Below, piece by piece: positions 8,133-17,596 of a stretch of DNA of 64,000 bases. The stretch is taken from the NCBI GenBank assembly GCA_965224815.1, contig CBDDAF010000003.1, positions 1,178,001 through 1,242,000 of the forward strand, in the 5' to 3' direction. The notes under the pieces were generated by a model, which saw nothing but the letters and a program-made list of their open reading frames with translations, searched no databases and had not been told where the DNA came from. Source of the stretch: CAYPEL01 sp036479985. GTDB lineage: Bacteria > Pseudomonadota > Gammaproteobacteria > DSM-19610. A program made the translations under genes and the position numbers. Position 1 is the first letter of the stretch. Every line of letters begins with the position of its first letter.

Positions 8133-8687
8133 ATGATCGGAACATCCCACTTTACCTGGTTGCTGAGCACCCTGTTGCTGGCATCGTGTGCCTCTCAGGT
8201 GCCAGTGAACATACGCCAGGCACCGCTTAATAGCCCCTTACTGAATTCAGTACACGAAAACCCCGAGGATTTTAAGTCGCAGCAAGTACGCTGGGGTGGC
8301 GAGATCTTGGAAATCGAGAATCGTGAAAATATCACCGTGCTAACAGTGCTTGCGCGGCCGTTGAGCAAAGGTGGCAAACCACTCGCAACGGATAATAGCC
8401 AGGGTCGCTTCATCGCACATATACCCGCGTTCCTTGAACCCAACGTGTATACAACGGAACGTGAAGTAACGCTTCGTGGCACACTGTCGGGAACGGAAAC
8501 ACTTCCGGTGGGTGATCATCCCTATGCCTACCCGGTGGTGAAAGCGACGGACTGGTATCTATGGCCTGAAGCAGTGGATTATCCGTCAGATTATTATGCA
8601 CCCTGGTGGTACGACCCCTGGTATTACGATCCCTGGTATCCTTACCCCTTACATCATCTTCACAACCGCCATCATCATAGAGACTAG
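8133..8687 (+). CDS. Slp-family outer-membrane lipoprotein with W/Y/H-rich tail
   Basis: A 184-residue lipoprotein of the Slp (starvation lipoprotein) family. The signal peptide ends in the lipobox LLLASC with Cys19. The core carries family motifs VRWGGEILEIEN and GRFIAHIPAFLEP, the OB-like fold of Slp. After residue 150 the protein turns into an aromatic tail (DYYAPWWYDPWYYDP) and then a His-rich end (HHLHNRHHH), which the paralogue lacks. The tail could bind metal or the cell wall; this is inference. It is the first gene of a tandem pair, five bases before the second. Confidence 0.9.
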   Translation: MIGTSHFTWLLSTLLLASCASQVPVNIRQAPLNSPLLNSVHENPEDFKSQQVRWGGEILEIENRENITVLTVLARPLSKGGKPLATDNSQGRFIAHIPAFLEPNVYTTEREVTLRGTLSGTETLPVGDHPYAYPVVKATDWYLWPEAVDYPSDYYAPWWYDPWYYDPWYPYPLHHLHNRHHHRD

Positions 8688-8692
8688 TCAAA

Positions 8693-9190
8693 ATGAAACT
8701 ACTTCGCTTACCTCTGCTGTCACTGGTATTACTGTTGCTGAACGCGTGCGCCAGCGGACCAGGCTTTGACACGGCTAAAGTAGACCTGGAAGTAACACCA
8801 CGCAGTGCCGTCGCTGAAATACCTGCGACAAGTGATCAAACAATTTTGTGGGGTGGCGTTATTCTAAATACCCGTAACCAGGAATCCCTCACCCGGCTCG
8901 AAATACTGGCCTACCCGCTGAATCGCAAACAAATGCCGCTACGCAATCGTGATCCGCTGGGGCGTTTTATCCTCGAAAACAAGGACTTTCTAGAACCAAC
9001 CTCCTACGCTGAAGGTCGTATCGTAACGGTAGTTGGCACAGTAGCGCGCAGCGAAACTGGCAAAGTAGGCGGTACTGATTATGTCTATCCAGTGATCGAC
9101 TCAAGTGAGTTACACCTGTGGTCACGCGACAGTGAACAAAGCGGCCTGTCTAATATTCATTTTGGAATTGGTGTTGGAATTGGATTGTAA
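8693..9190 (+). CDS. Slp-family outer-membrane lipoprotein
   Basis: A 165-residue paralogue of the preceding gene. The lipobox LLNAC places the lipidated cysteine at 19. The shared core motifs are ILWGGVILNTRN, LGRFILENKDFLEP and YVYPVI, ending LHLW and a Gly-rich tail. It probably forms one operon with the first Slp gene and is followed by a REP/MITE element. E. coli Slp is induced on carbon starvation and acid stress; whether that holds here is unknown. Confidence 0.9.
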   Translation: MKLLRLPLLSLVLLLLNACASGPGFDTAKVDLEVTPRSAVAEIPATSDQTILWGGVILNTRNQESLTRLEILAYPLNRKQMPLRNRDPLGRFILENKDFLEPTSYAEGRIVTVVGTVARSETGKVGGTDYVYPVIDSSELHLWSRDSEQSGLSNIHFGIGVGIGL

Positions 9191-9254
9191 AACGGCACAC
9201 TGAATATTGTCTCCGATATCGAGGGCATTTCATCGTTACAAATAATACTAATTA

Positions 9255-9346
9255 TGTAGGAGCGGCTTTAGCCGCGATGGGGTGCTGCATGTTCATCGCG
9301 GCTAAAGCCGCTCCTACAAATTTTCGCTAATTAATCAGAGGCTCCT
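9255..9346. repeat. REP inverted pair with right MITE end
   Basis: The arms TGTAGGAGCGGCTTTAGCCG (from 9255) and its reverse complement (to 9318) flank a short loop. The right terminal repeat ATTAATCAGAGGCTCCT ends at 9346, four bases from the stop codon of the GNAT gene on the minus strand. Confidence 0.92.
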
Positions 9347-9349
9347 AAA

Positions 9350-9808
9350 TTAGCGCTGGTTTTCAAGGGGGTTTCCCGTTAACTCTTTGACCATTTCGCG
9401 ATGTGGAATATTTGCATCCATAAATATATCGCCTTTCTCAGCAAATCCCTGCTGCTTGTAGAAGTCGATAACTTGCACCTGAGCATGCAGGAACACAAAT
9501 TCAAATTCCAAATTAAATGCAGTCTCAAGCACAAAGCGGAGCAATTTCTGGCCTATAGTTTTATTTCGATAATCGGCTAACACGGCCATACGGCCTATTT
9601 GGCCATCAATCTTTAATCGAGCTGTAGCGACTGCAGTGTTATCGACTAACGCAAGAAAATGCGTTGCTGTCTTATCGTGTTCATCCCACTCCAGTTCTTC
9701 TGGAACAGATTGTTCTTCAATAAAAACCGTGCGGCGGATATGTTGCAGCGTGGCTATATCGCCAGGCCAGTCTGCGATTTTTATCTGTATAACCATTAAC
9801 TCACTCAT
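9350..9808 (-). CDS. GNAT-family N-acetyltransferase
   Basis: A 152-residue GNAT acyltransferase. Motif A is visible around residues 70-90 (IGRMAVLADYRNKTIGQKLL), with the acetyl-CoA pyrophosphate loop in variant R-N-K-T-I-G form. The ending FYKQQGFAEKGDIFMDANIPHREM is typical of the ElaA/YjcF-like group. The substrate is unknown. Its start overlaps the end of roxA by eight bases, so it is translationally coupled to the ribosomal oxygenase gene. Confidence 0.9.
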   Translation of the reverse strand: MSELMVIQIKIADWPGDIATLQHIRRTVFIEEQSVPEELEWDEHDKTATHFLALVDNTAVATARLKIDGQIGRMAVLADYRNKTIGQKLLRFVLETAFNLEFEFVFLHAQVQVIDFYKQQGFAEKGDIFMDANIPHREMVKELTGNPLENQR

Positions 9809-10955
9809 TGATAATCAACGCACCCTGATGATACAAATCAAGCAAGACCCGTTGTGTTGAAGCATCACTCGTTTCAAATAACTGCGTAACATTAATCGGA
9901 TCTTGGCAAATACCCTCTGCAAAAGCCGCATCGACACAATAACTTTTTCCATCCACGAATAATAAAGCACCCTGCTGAGTTCGAGTAAATAAAAAACGTG
10001 ACTCAAGCGCCTGCTTCAGCGAACGACTTTGCAGCGCATTTTTAAAATCCGAAATATCCGAAAAACGTTGCGACGGAGAATCAGGAAGAATTACTCTGGG
10101 GTCACTACAGTATTCACCAAGCCAACGTTGGACAGAATCAGTATCAATCGTTAACTGCTCAATTAATATTTTCTTGATACGGTTAATTGCTTCGGAAGTA
10201 ATTTCTGCAGAATGCTTTTGGGATTTCAGATCCGGGTCTGTATAAAATTGAGTATCCTCCATCAATCCAACAAGCCGGTCACTATAGTCCTGGACAATTG
10301 TATTGACAGCGGGCGAACGAAAACCAATCGAGGCAGTCATACAATCTTCCAGAGCGATACCATGATGAGCCACGTTGGGTGGCAGATATAACATGTCACC
10401 TGGATTTAATGTCCATTGCTGGTCTGACGTAAAGTTTTTCAGTATCGATAATTCGGTATTTTCTAATGGCGTCTTATCAAAGTCATGATTGATATGCCAT
10501 TGCCGCTGCCCTTGTAATTGCAATAAAAATACATCATAAGCATCACTATGCGGCCCAACTGAACCACCCACCGGCGCGTAACTGATCATTAGATCATCAA
10601 TTCGCCAATCAGGAATAAAACGAAACTTACCAATCAGATCAGCAGCCGCATCAATATGTTTTTCAACATCGCTCACCAGTAACGACCAGTTTGACTCAGG
10701 TAGACTGGCAAAACGGGCTTCTTCAAAAGGGCCGTATTCGACTGACCAAGGTGGTTCATTTGCCGTGTTGGTATGCTCCAAAACCAACCTTGCGTTAACT
10801 TCTGCTTCGCAAGCAAGTCCAGCAAGCTCATCAGGGGTTAAGGGAGAAGCTATATCATTAAATGCCTTGCGGATGAAAAGTGGATTTTTTTGCCAGTAAT
10901 CTGCCAGGAAGATTTCTACATCTTCAGACTTTAAGGGATTTATTGAAGGCTTCAT
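9801..10955 (-). CDS. roxA: Ribosomal oxygenase RoxA (L16 arginine 3-hydroxylase)
   Basis: A 384-residue JmjC-type Fe(II)/2-oxoglutarate oxygenase (E. coli YcfD/RoxA) that hydroxylates an arginine of ribosomal protein L16. The iron-binding HxD is H136 and D138 in GGSVGPHSDAYDVFLLQ. The distal histidine is H197 in LPPNVAHHGI. The C-terminal helical and winged-helix part (about 250-384) is kept at full length. First gene of a two-gene operon with the GNAT gene; a REP element separates it from the divergent flavoprotein gene. Confidence 0.93.
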   Translation of the reverse strand: MKPSINPLKSEDVEIFLADYWQKNPLFIRKAFNDIASPLTPDELAGLACEAEVNARLVLEHTNTANEPPWSVEYGPFEEARFASLPESNWSLLVSDVEKHIDAAADLIGKFRFIPDWRIDDLMISYAPVGGSVGPHSDAYDVFLLQLQGQRQWHINHDFDKTPLENTELSILKNFTSDQQWTLNPGDMLYLPPNVAHHGIALEDCMTASIGFRSPAVNTIVQDYSDRLVGLMEDTQFYTDPDLKSQKHSAEITSEAINRIKKILIEQLTIDTDSVQRWLGEYCSDPRVILPDSPSQRFSDISDFKNALQSRSLKQALESRFLFTRTQQGALLFVDGKSYCVDAAFAEGICQDPINVTQLFETSDASTQRVLLDLYHQGALIINE

Positions 10956-11000
10956 TATGGGATCATCTAAATTAATTTGTACATCTTACCATTGTGTTCC

Positions 11001-11063
11001 TGTAGGAGCGGCTTTAGCCGCGATGGACACCGCTGCCCCATCGCGGCTAAAGCAGTTCCTACA
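11001..11063. repeat. REP inverted pair
   Basis: TGTAGGAGCGGCTTTAGCCG begins at 11001. The reverse-complement arm reaches 11063 with one mismatch (AGCAGTTCCT instead of AGCCGCTCCT). It lies in the divergent promoter region of roxA and the flavoprotein gene. Confidence 0.9.
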
Positions 11064-11173
11064 GAAATCGCATTGTTCACATTAACAAAATGCACAACAA
11101 GCCTGAGGTTCCCTGGAAATAAGTATACTGTCCCCCCGTATAATTACGATACTGATGTTAACCTGAAACTTCT

Positions 11174-12367
11174 ATGCCACCTAAACCAATAAAAACTGAC
11201 GTCCTGATCATTGGTGCTGGCGCTGCGGGCCTGATGTGCGCGGTTGAAGCCGGTAAGCGTGGCCGTAGCACTCTTGTACTTGACCACGTAAATAAAGCAG
11301 GTAAAAAGATTCTCATGTCAGGCGGTGGCCGTTGCAACTTTACTAACACAGACGTCAGTGCCAGCAATTTTATCTCTCACAATTCCCATTTCTGTAAATC
11401 GGCACTCAGCCGCTTCACACAATGGGATTTCATCGCCCTGGTGGAACGCTATCAGGTTCCCTACCACGAACGTGATCTCGGCAAATTATTCTGCGATATC
11501 AGTGCTAAAGATATACTCAATATGCTACTCACTGAATGCAAACAAGCGCAGGTAAAACTACGACTCGAATGCAACATCGATTCCGTTACAAAACATACTG
11601 ACGGCCACTTTGATATCCATACTTTACAGGGGCATTTTCAGGCCAATTCACTCGTCATTGCATGCGGTGGACTGTCCATCCCTAAAATGTGCGCCACCCC
11701 GCTCGGCTATAGGTTAGCTGAACAATTCGGACACCACATCTGGCCGACGGCCGCCGGTTTGGTGCCTGTCACACTGCAACCACAGGATAAAGCATCACTG
11801 GCCGAACTATCCGGTATATCTGTACTCAGCGAAGTCAGCAACTCACGCGCATGTTTCAAAGAAAACATCCTGTTTACTCATCGCGGCCTGAGTGGCCCCG
11901 CCATCCTGCAGATATCCTCATACTGGCAACCAGGTGAAGCCATTACCGTGAACTTGTTGCCTGATCTGGATTTGACCGCCTGGCTAAACACACAACACGC
12001 CACACATCCGAACAGCAAATTGAAAACCAGACTGGCAGAACTGTTACCCAAACGCCTGATCCCTGCATTGCTAGGTGCAGAAACTGCAGACACTCCATTA
12101 CAGGAATTCTCAAAGGAGCGACTAACAGATATTGTTCAACAACTACAACTGTGGCAACTCAAACCCAATGGCACCGAAGGCTACCGCACCGCCGAAGTCA
12201 CCCTCGGCGGCGTCGACTGTAACGAACTATCTTCTAAAACAATGCAATCCAGCAAAGTCGACGGACTGTATTTTATCGGTGAAGTGGTCGACGTGACCGG
12301 CTGGCTGGGTGGCTACAACTTCCAGTGGGCCTGGTCATCAGGGTGGTGTGCGGGACAGGTTGTGTAA
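11174..12367 (+). CDS. FAD-dependent oxidoreductase, HI0933/YhiN family
   Basis: A 397-residue flavoprotein. The N-terminal Rossmann motif is DVLIIGAGAAGLMCAVEAG, followed by the family signature KKILMSGGGRCNFTN. The C-terminal part has TLGGVDCNELSSKTMQS and GLYFIGEVVDVTGWLGGYN, where FAD is again contacted. The family is conserved, but its reaction is not established. Convergent with the SPOUT methyltransferase gene. Confidence 0.93.
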   Translation: MPPKPIKTDVLIIGAGAAGLMCAVEAGKRGRSTLVLDHVNKAGKKILMSGGGRCNFTNTDVSASNFISHNSHFCKSALSRFTQWDFIALVERYQVPYHERDLGKLFCDISAKDILNMLLTECKQAQVKLRLECNIDSVTKHTDGHFDIHTLQGHFQANSLVIACGGLSIPKMCATPLGYRLAEQFGHHIWPTAAGLVPVTLQPQDKASLAELSGISVLSEVSNSRACFKENILFTHRGLSGPAILQISSYWQPGEAITVNLLPDLDLTAWLNTQHATHPNSKLKTRLAELLPKRLIPALLGAETADTPLQEFSKERLTDIVQQLQLWQLKPNGTEGYRTAEVTLGGVDCNELSSKTMQSSKVDGLYFIGEVVDVTGWLGGYNFQWAWSSGWCAGQVV

Positions 12368-12400
12368 AGTTAATAGAGGCCATAACCTGATTATCTTTAT

Positions 12401-12931
12401 CTAACCATCGGCCTGTTTAACCTTGACAGTATTATTAGTATCCCGGCTATGACGAATCAGCGTATTGTTCTCAAAATCGCAGGCAGATTTGGATAGCCTG
12501 TCATAAAGCACAACATTCACTGTTGCGGCCAGGTTCATGCAACCATTGGTAGGCACATAAACAACCGTATCCGCCTTGTCTATCACATCCTGACCAATGG
12601 TACCGTCTTCAGGCCCGAAAATATAAAACGCATCAAGCGGATGCTGATACTCAGGCAAAGGCACTGCATTCACCGCAAATTCAACACAGATGATTTGCAT
12701 CGTTTCAGGTATATTTTTTATTAGACAGTCGACACCAGATAACGGAATACCCAGACTGACTTTACGACTCATCTTCGGTATATCCGGATTAAGAAATACC
12801 GCACGCGGATAACGATCCCCGGTATAAAAAACACTATCGACGTGAAAATTACCGGCAGCCCGCATCACTGAGCTTACGTTCTCCGGGCTTTTTGGATTCA
12901 TTAACCCAATACTGACTTTAAATTCTTTCAT
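12401..12931 (-). CDS. SPOUT-class RNA methyltransferase (TrmH family)
   Basis: A 176-residue protein of the SpoU/TrmH class of 2'-O-ribose methyltransferases. Motif 1 is NPKSPENVSSVMRAAGNF, motif 2 FYIFGPEDGTIG, and motif 3 YVPTNGCMNLAATVNVVLYDR, which together form the trefoil-knot SAM site. There is no extra RNA-binding domain, so it is one of the minimal members. The target nucleotide (tRNA or rRNA) cannot be told. Monocistronic by spacing. Confidence 0.9.
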   Translation of the reverse strand: MKEFKVSIGLMNPKSPENVSSVMRAAGNFHVDSVFYTGDRYPRAVFLNPDIPKMSRKVSLGIPLSGVDCLIKNIPETMQIICVEFAVNAVPLPEYQHPLDAFYIFGPEDGTIGQDVIDKADTVVYVPTNGCMNLAATVNVVLYDRLSKSACDFENNTLIRHSRDTNNTVKVKQADG

Positions 12932-12990
12932 TCGATAGATTGTTAGCTATTAATTATTACTCTTTTACCCAACGCTTTCGCCACGCGATC

Positions 12991-13407
12991 TTAAGCACCC
13001 GGCGGAAATTCTGCAAACACTGGTAAGTCATCCGAACAGGACCATTCCGCCCGTGAATCCCAGAAAATTCGCGCCTGGGCAGGTAAAGGTGAAGGTGAAT
13101 CCAGCGATCCCGCCGGGATCAGAATACCATCCAGTTCGGGAACTACTCGCGGCATTGGCCCACCACAGCGTTGGCAGAAGCAATTATAAAACCGCTCGGC
13201 CTCTGGCACCTTGTAACGTCCCAGCAGTTCCTCGCCCTGTAACCACCGAACCGCAGTCTGCGGTGTAATAAAAAGGTTGCTCGCATGTCCGCTACCCGTC
13301 AATTTCCTGCAACGCTGGCAGTGACAATGATAAAATCGTTGCGCCTCACCCGTTACTTCATAACGAACACTGCCACACAAACAACTACCGGTTACTGTAA
13401 CTTTCAT
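12991..13407 (-). CDS. GFA-family zinc protein (Mss4-like fold)
   Basis: A 138-residue GFA-domain protein, named for glutathione-dependent formaldehyde-activating enzyme, though most members have no proven activity. Zinc-binding cysteines are in GSCLCGSVRYEV, FYHCHCQRCRKLTG and CFCQRCGGPMP. I start at 13407 because GAGGAAGGG precedes that ATG; an ATG at 13422 would place this ribosome site inside the gene. It follows the M28 peptidase gene with a 21-base gap, so the two may be co-transcribed. Confidence 0.88.
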   Translation of the reverse strand: MKVTVTGSCLCGSVRYEVTGEAQRFYHCHCQRCRKLTGSGHASNLFITPQTAVRWLQGEELLGRYKVPEAERFYNCFCQRCGGPMPRVVPELDGILIPAGSLDSPSPLPAQARIFWDSRAEWSCSDDLPVFAEFPPGA

Positions 13408-13428
13408 ATGTCCCTTCCTCAAAAATAT

Positions 13429-14472
13429 CTACTGTGAAGCAAGCACCCCGATAACCTCCGCCAGCCCGGCGGTCACCCGCGCAAAGCCCTTGTAGTCAAG
13501 CTGATCAGGGGTATCAGTCGCGGTATGATAGTGCGGATAACGAAAGGGTGCCGTATCTGTAACCATGATAGCCGGGTAACCTGCCTGCCAGAAAGACCAG
13601 TGATCCGACCAGTACACACCCTCTATTCCGCTCGGCGCTGCGACACCCTCCGAGGGAAACGTCGTCGCTGTACGAAATGCCCCGATTGCCCGGCGAACCA
13701 GACCCCTGGATGAGAGACCACCCACGAAACCAATAAAGTTTCCGGTATCCGGGTAGAACAAACTAAACGGAAAGGGATAGCGCTGACTGCCCGGCTGATC
13801 GGTGAAATAGCCCAACGTCTCCAATGATAACATTGCCTCGATGCGTTCACCGCGCATCTTTGCACGGGCAGCATAAAGATTACTTCCCATCTCATCACTG
13901 TAGGAGAACGGTGCCTCCTCATTAACAAAAGCTACAAAGTGCACAGTACGCGGCAACGTCGACCCGGCCAGCAAGCGAGCAAGCTCCAGCAAGGCGGCCA
14001 CGCCCGAAGCATTGTCGTCGGCTCCCGGACTGTCGGCCACCGTATCGTAATGCGCCCCGATGACAATGCTTTCCTCTGCTGAAGTGTGGCCTGGCAGAAT
14101 AGCCTCAATATTGTTCACCGATACGCCGCGGCTTGTAAAAGGCTGGAGGCTGACCTTATAACTCGCCTCTTCCAGCGTCGTGCGGATATACTCATCGGCG
14201 GCGGCCAACCCTTCAGGGCGCCAGACATTGCGTTCACCGATCTGGCCCGCCAACTGCATAACGTGACGCTTTAAATTGTCATGGATCAGTTGTTCCTTGC
14301 TCGTCAGGGGCGGCAACGAACCTGTCCAGGAACGACCGGGCATACCAGTCACAAACCAGCTTGCAGCGAGGATGGCAAACAGGATGACAGACAGAAAGAT
14401 AGTCCACACGAGTCGTTTGTTACGACCGCCGGGAACCGCAGCTTGCTTGCTTTTGTTAGTCATTTTTCGCAA
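13429..14472 (-). CDS. Membrane-anchored M28 family metallopeptidase
   Basis: A 347-residue zinc aminopeptidase-like enzyme. One N-terminal membrane helix (LVWTIFLSVILFAILAASWFV) anchors the catalytic domain in the periplasm. Di-zinc ligands of clan MH are visible: His in VIGAHYDTV, Asp in PGADDNASG, Glu-Glu in FVNEEAPF, and the final His in YPHYHTATDTPD. The substrate is unknown; peptides or cyclisation of N-terminal glutamine are family options. Upstream lies a CTCTGACCCGTTGATT motif shared with several other sites in the window. Confidence 0.9.
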   Translation of the reverse strand: MRKMTNKSKQAAVPGGRNKRLVWTIFLSVILFAILAASWFVTGMPGRSWTGSLPPLTSKEQLIHDNLKRHVMQLAGQIGERNVWRPEGLAAADEYIRTTLEEASYKVSLQPFTSRGVSVNNIEAILPGHTSAEESIVIGAHYDTVADSPGADDNASGVAALLELARLLAGSTLPRTVHFVAFVNEEAPFSYSDEMGSNLYAARAKMRGERIEAMLSLETLGYFTDQPGSQRYPFPFSLFYPDTGNFIGFVGGLSSRGLVRRAIGAFRTATTFPSEGVAAPSGIEGVYWSDHWSFWQAGYPAIMVTDTAPFRYPHYHTATDTPDQLDYKGFARVTAGLAEVIGVLASQ

Positions 14473-14508
14473 TTCTCAAGTACTCTGACCCGTTGATTAT
14501 TAAATGGA

Positions 14509-16002
14509 CTAAGTTCCGCAGAAGGTCTGTTTAACTTCTTCATCTGGTTCCGGCGGCAAGGTGTAACGATCCTTGCCAGCCTGCTGGGTAAACGGGTTTT
14601 GCAGGACTTCATGCAGATCATGGAACACTGAAAGATCACCCTGATCTTCTGCTGCCCTGATCGCAGCTTCTATCTGGTGGTTACGAGGGATATAGACCGG
14701 GTTAACAGTACGCATGTTCGCCTGTCGCACGGCATCGTCCAGCTTTTCCTTGCTTAACCGCTCACGCCATTGCACCGCCCAGGCATCAAACCGGTCTGGG
14801 TCGTCAAACAGGCGTCGACAGTCGTTATCCTTATCCGACGCTGTGGCGTCCAGCTGTGATAAATGGAAAAACAGCAGCGTAAAGTCGGCGTTGTGTTCGG
14901 CCATGGTGTTGAACAAGGCTTCTATCAATGTCCGATCATCTGCCGACTCGGCCGCGTCAACATCTGTCGTCAGGCCACATTTCGCCCGCATACCGGCCAG
15001 CCATGTATGGTCGTACGTAGGTTGATAGGTTTTCAGAACATCTTGCGCGATCTCCACCGCCGCATCGGTATTCTCTGCCAGCAGCGGCAGGAGTGTTTCG
15101 GCCAGCCGAGTCAGGTTCCACAAACCAATAGCGGGCTGATTGTGATACGCGTAACGCCCGTTGCGGTCAATGTAGCTGTACACGCGGTCGTGCGCATAGG
15201 CATCCATGAACGCGCAGGGGCCGTAATCGATAGTTTCCCCGGCGATCGACACGTTATCGGTATTCATCACGCCGTGAATGAAACCCAGCTGCATCCATTT
15301 GGCGATCAGGGCTGTCTGTCGATCCACCACCGCTTGCAATAAAGCTGCATACGGCTGTTCCATACCGCTTAACGCTGGATAGTTGCGTTCAATGACATAA
15401 TCCGCCAGTTGCCTGACCGCATCCAGATCGTTCCTGGCGGAAAAATACTGGAAGGTTCCCACACGCACAAAACTCGTTGCCAGGCGCGTGATAATCCCGC
15501 CCGGTAACATCTGTTCCCGCACGACCTGCTCGCCCGTCGTGACCGCCGCCAGAGCACGTGTCGTCGGTACGCCCAGTTTTGCCATCGCCTCGCTGACCAG
15601 GTACTCGCGCAGCACCGGCCCCAACGCCGCGCGGCCATCCCCGTTACGCGAATAAGCAGTCTGGCCCGAACCTTTTAAATGAATATCCCGGCTCACCCCA
15701 TCCGGACTCACCAGATCACCCAGCAACAACGCGCGGCCGTCACCCAACTGCGGCACAAAATTACCAAACTGATGACCGGCATACACCATCGCCAGCGGCT
15801 CGGCGCCTTTCGGCACAGCATTGCCTGCAAAAAGACTGGTTATCGCCTGCTCATCCATATCGACGGTAGTCAATCCCATCTCTTGTGCAAGTGACTGATT
15901 GAATTTAATCAACACCGGATCGGCAACAGGCGAGGGACGAGTCTTGACGTAAAACTTGTCGCCAAGCGTTGCGTATCGATTGGTAAAAAGAATTAGGTTC
16001 AT
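14509..16002 (-). CDS. selO: Protein adenylyltransferase SelO (YdiU)
   Basis: A 497-residue pseudokinase that transfers AMP from ATP to Ser/Thr/Tyr of target proteins and is linked to redox stress. Family motifs: YAGHQFGNFVPQLGDGRA, LKGSGQTAYSRNGDGRAALG with Lys110, and HGVMNTDNVSIAGETIDYGP with Asp249, Asn250 and Asp259 binding metal. The last residues TFCGT hold the conserved C-terminal cysteine that replaces selenocysteine of animal SelO. Length is normal. A solo copy of the MITE end (GGGAATCTCTGATTAATTCG, 16011-16030) lies just before its start. Confidence 0.95.
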   Translation of the reverse strand: MNLILFTNRYATLGDKFYVKTRPSPVADPVLIKFNQSLAQEMGLTTVDMDEQAITSLFAGNAVPKGAEPLAMVYAGHQFGNFVPQLGDGRALLLGDLVSPDGVSRDIHLKGSGQTAYSRNGDGRAALGPVLREYLVSEAMAKLGVPTTRALAAVTTGEQVVREQMLPGGIITRLATSFVRVGTFQYFSARNDLDAVRQLADYVIERNYPALSGMEQPYAALLQAVVDRQTALIAKWMQLGFIHGVMNTDNVSIAGETIDYGPCAFMDAYAHDRVYSYIDRNGRYAYHNQPAIGLWNLTRLAETLLPLLAENTDAAVEIAQDVLKTYQPTYDHTWLAGMRAKCGLTTDVDAAESADDRTLIEALFNTMAEHNADFTLLFFHLSQLDATASDKDNDCRRLFDDPDRFDAWAVQWRERLSKEKLDDAVRQANMRTVNPVYIPRNHQIEAAIRAAEDQGDLSVFHDLHEVLQNPFTQQAGKDRYTLPPEPDEEVKQTFCGT

Positions 16003-16691
16003 AGCTATCCGGGAATCTCTGATTAATTCGTAATAATCTGCAGGAACAGCATTAACCGCAGTGAGGTTAGAGTATCCTTAGCTTCAAGGATCAGAACTCG
16101 TATTCGCCCTGTCAATCCAGGGACTCAATCAAATCACACATTGCCTTCACAGACCACAAACATTCGCTCGCCGTCATACCTCTGGTTGTGACCGGTCGTA
16201 TATTTAATCGGTCGCAAACCGTATCAAAGCGTAGGGTATCAACACAGGCTAACGCTTTTCCAAGCAACCTCGTCTCATAAACCCAGCTTCAACAGGGTAT
16301 TGGAAAATAAATCATTAAACCAGAAATCGAGGTTGGCAAAATCATTTTCTGTGATCCGGGTTTTCAAGTGCTCTGACCCCTTGATTCACTTGATTCCATA
16401 CACTAATAGTCTCGGTCATTACTGCGACAGTTACCTGAGGATTAACTGTAGCCAGACGGAGAATTCTGACCGACGCTTTCTCAGTCTGTGACCTACCTCA
16501 CATCTTCTACCCGACAATCTTCAGCATTGTGCTGTCTTGCCGAATTGCCTTTGGCTGCATCGATGCTCTGATGAACGGGTGGCACGGATCGCCAGGTTCA
16601 CTCCAACGGTTTGTGAATCCTGTGATTAGCGCATGATGGCACGCATTCTGGATAAAAATTTTTATGGTCTGGCTTCAAGGAGTATCAGAGT
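16003..16691. other. Long spacer with a solo MITE end and a gene remnant
   Basis: This 690-base spacer has no intact gene. It holds a solo MITE end at 16011-16030. A minus-strand open frame at 16112-16288 reads like protein but lacks a start codon and may be a relic. A CTCTGACCCCTTGATT motif lies at 16371-16386. The last 60 bases lead to the OmpA-like gene with AAGGAG as ribosome site. No RNA gene is recognisable. Confidence 0.6.
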
Positions 16692-17369
16692 ATGTACCAA
16701 CAATCGCGTTATTTTATAAAACTCATCTCTATAGCAAGTATGAGCATGCTGCTGGGATGTACCATCAACCCTTACACGGGCGAAAAACAGGCCAGCAAGG
16801 CTTCTATTGGTGTGGGCATCGGCGCGTTTGCCGGTGCTGCGGTCGGTGCACTGGCTGGCGGCGGGTCGTCGAAAGAACGGCGTAAGAAGGCGCTCATCGG
16901 TGCAGGCGTGGGTGCGCTGGCCGGTGGCGGTGTTGGTTATTACATGGATGTCCAGGAAACCAAATTGCGCGCGCAGCTGGAGGGAACTGGCGTCAGTGTC
17001 ACTCGGGTCGGCGAAGAAATCATTCTCAATTTGCCGGGTAACGTGACCTTCGCGACCAATAACGCCGATGTGAAATCTAATTTTTACGGTGTACTGAATT
17101 CAGTATCGCTGGTACTCAAAGAGTACAACAAGACAGTCATCGAAGTGGCCGGCCATACGGATAGCAGTGGTTCCGAAAGCTACAATCAATCACTGTCGGT
17201 ACAACGTGCAAACAGTGTTGGCCAGTACCTGGGCACCCAGGGGCTCGAACACATGCGCCTCATCACGGTGGGTTACGGTGAGTCGTACCCGGTCGCTGAT
17301 AATAAGTCCGCTGCAGGCCGACAACAGAACCGTCGTGTTGAGCTGACATTGAGCCCGATTACGGGCTGA
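16692..17369 (+). CDS. yiaD: OmpA-family lipoprotein with glycine-zipper (YiaD-like)
   Basis: A 225-residue outer-membrane lipoprotein. The signal peptide ends in MLLGC (Cys23). A glycine-zipper segment (GVGIGAFAGAAVGALAGG, then a second copy) covers about 38-82. The C-terminal OmpA domain binds peptidoglycan, with VTFATNNADVK, EVAGHTDSSGSESYNQ and NRRVEL. Order and length match E. coli YiaD. The start is supported by AAGGAG nine bases upstream. Confidence 0.93.
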   Translation: MYQQSRYFIKLISIASMSMLLGCTINPYTGEKQASKASIGVGIGAFAGAAVGALAGGGSSKERRKKALIGAGVGALAGGGVGYYMDVQETKLRAQLEGTGVSVTRVGEEIILNLPGNVTFATNNADVKSNFYGVLNSVSLVLKEYNKTVIEVAGHTDSSGSESYNQSLSVQRANSVGQYLGTQGLEHMRLITVGYGESYPVADNKSAAGRQQNRRVELTLSPITG

Positions 17370-17596
17370 TTCCCGTGTAGTAGAAGACGTTGCGAAAAGG
17401 TGGGGCTGGATCAGGTTCATCACGAAAACGAATTTGTGATTGTTCGATTCATAGAGAATAGGTAACGGCTGGCCTTTCGTTACCCAACGTTCCATGTTTT
17501 AGGTATGGAAGGTTGCATCAGGACTGCGTCGTTGAATATTGCTGACGCGGGAACGCACGTTGATGCCAATGAGCATGGATAAGTAACCTGACCCCA

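Noticed and set aside
10977..11192. Open frames reading CRSGFSRD and IAAKAAPT (here and at 6379, 21672, 28249, 33118, 60542)
   Set aside because: These are translations of the REP arms, not genes.
14863..15342. 159-codon plus-strand frame inside selO
   Set aside because: Antisense shadow of a well-conserved gene; no start context or recognisable domain.
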